Source of the DNA: Mariprofundaceae bacterium
GTDB lineage: Bacteria > Pseudomonadota > Zetaproteobacteria > Mariprofundales > Mariprofundaceae
DNA: 14,284 bases
Direction of reading: 5' to 3'
NCBI GenBank assembly: GCA_015488125.1
Contig: WFOJ01000206.1
Span: 1 to 14,284, forward strand
Numbering within the stretch: the first letter of the stretch is position 1; the number at the start of each line of letters is the position of its first letter. The translations under genes and the position numbers were made by a program. Under the pieces are notes generated by a model. The model worked only from the letters and a program-made list of their open reading frames with translations. It did no database searches and was not told the DNA's origin. Shown in pieces: positions 14,229-14,284 of the stretch.

Positions 14229-14284
14229 ATGAGCGACAAAGCCTTAACCATTGCCATCACCGGCATGAATGCCAAACCGGACAA
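14229..14284 (+). CDS. Start of an unknown protein, possibly an ATP-grasp ligase (truncated by window edge)
   Basis: Only 18 codons are visible: MSDKALTIAITGMNAKPD. The pattern of charged start, hydrophobic strand and then Gly-Met-Asn fits the first beta strand of a Rossmann-like pre-ATP-grasp domain, and I recall similar starts in ATP-grasp ligases encoded beside PqqD-like genes; this is memory, not a search. The ATG lies 3 bases after the upstream stop, and GTG 14226 is an alternative. No separate ribosome site is seen, which fits translational coupling. The function is otherwise undetermined. Confidence 0.45.
   Translation, partial: MSDKALTIAITGMNAKPD

Overview
The window looks like ordinary proteobacterial chromosome, at roughly 50-55% G+C by eye. 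It fits the Beta-, Gamma- or Zetaproteobacteria and related lineages, but I cannot place it more closely. The evidence is the gram-negative outer-membrane assembly protein BamA and the conserved order rpsB-tsf-pyrH-frr-uppS-cdsA-dxr-rseP-bamA. There is no insertion sequence, CRISPR array, rRNA or tRNA, and I see no sign of recent transfer in the main blocks.

Region 1 (1-2408, + strand) holds the end of dnaK, an intrinsic terminator with a GAAA loop, dnaJ, and dapB overlapping dnaJ by 14 bases. The Hsp70 chaperone and its J-protein co-chaperone are thus joined to the lysine/diaminopimelate enzyme DapB. A convergent universal stress protein gene (2975-2496, - strand) follows. About 500 bases without a convincing gene lead into the next block and include a good sigma-70-like promoter with a consensus TTGACA -35 box.

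Region 2 (3362-13110, + strand) is one long cluster. Ribosomal protein S2 and elongation factor Ts are separated by a 178-base spacer with alternative hairpins and a terminator. UMP kinase, ribosome recycling factor, undecaprenyl diphosphate synthase, CDP-diglyceride synthase, DXP reductoisomerase, the site-2 protease RseP and BamA then follow, mostly with short gaps or overlaps. The set links translation, pyrimidine nucleotides, isoprenoid and cell-wall lipid carrier synthesis, phospholipid synthesis and envelope assembly or stress response. bamA is the last gene of the run; the skp/lpxD/fabZ/lpxA genes that often follow it are not here.

Region 3 (13111-14284) is accessory in character. A perfect 12-bp inverted repeat lies between bamA and a convergent single-domain cyclic-nucleotide-binding-fold protein whose phosphate cassette lacks the usual arginine. 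Divergent from that gene is a small PqqD-like protein, followed at once by the first 18 codons of a gene that may encode an ATP-grasp-type ligase. This edge pair is the best candidate for an uncharacterised peptide- or metabolite-modifying system, but most of it lies beyond the window.
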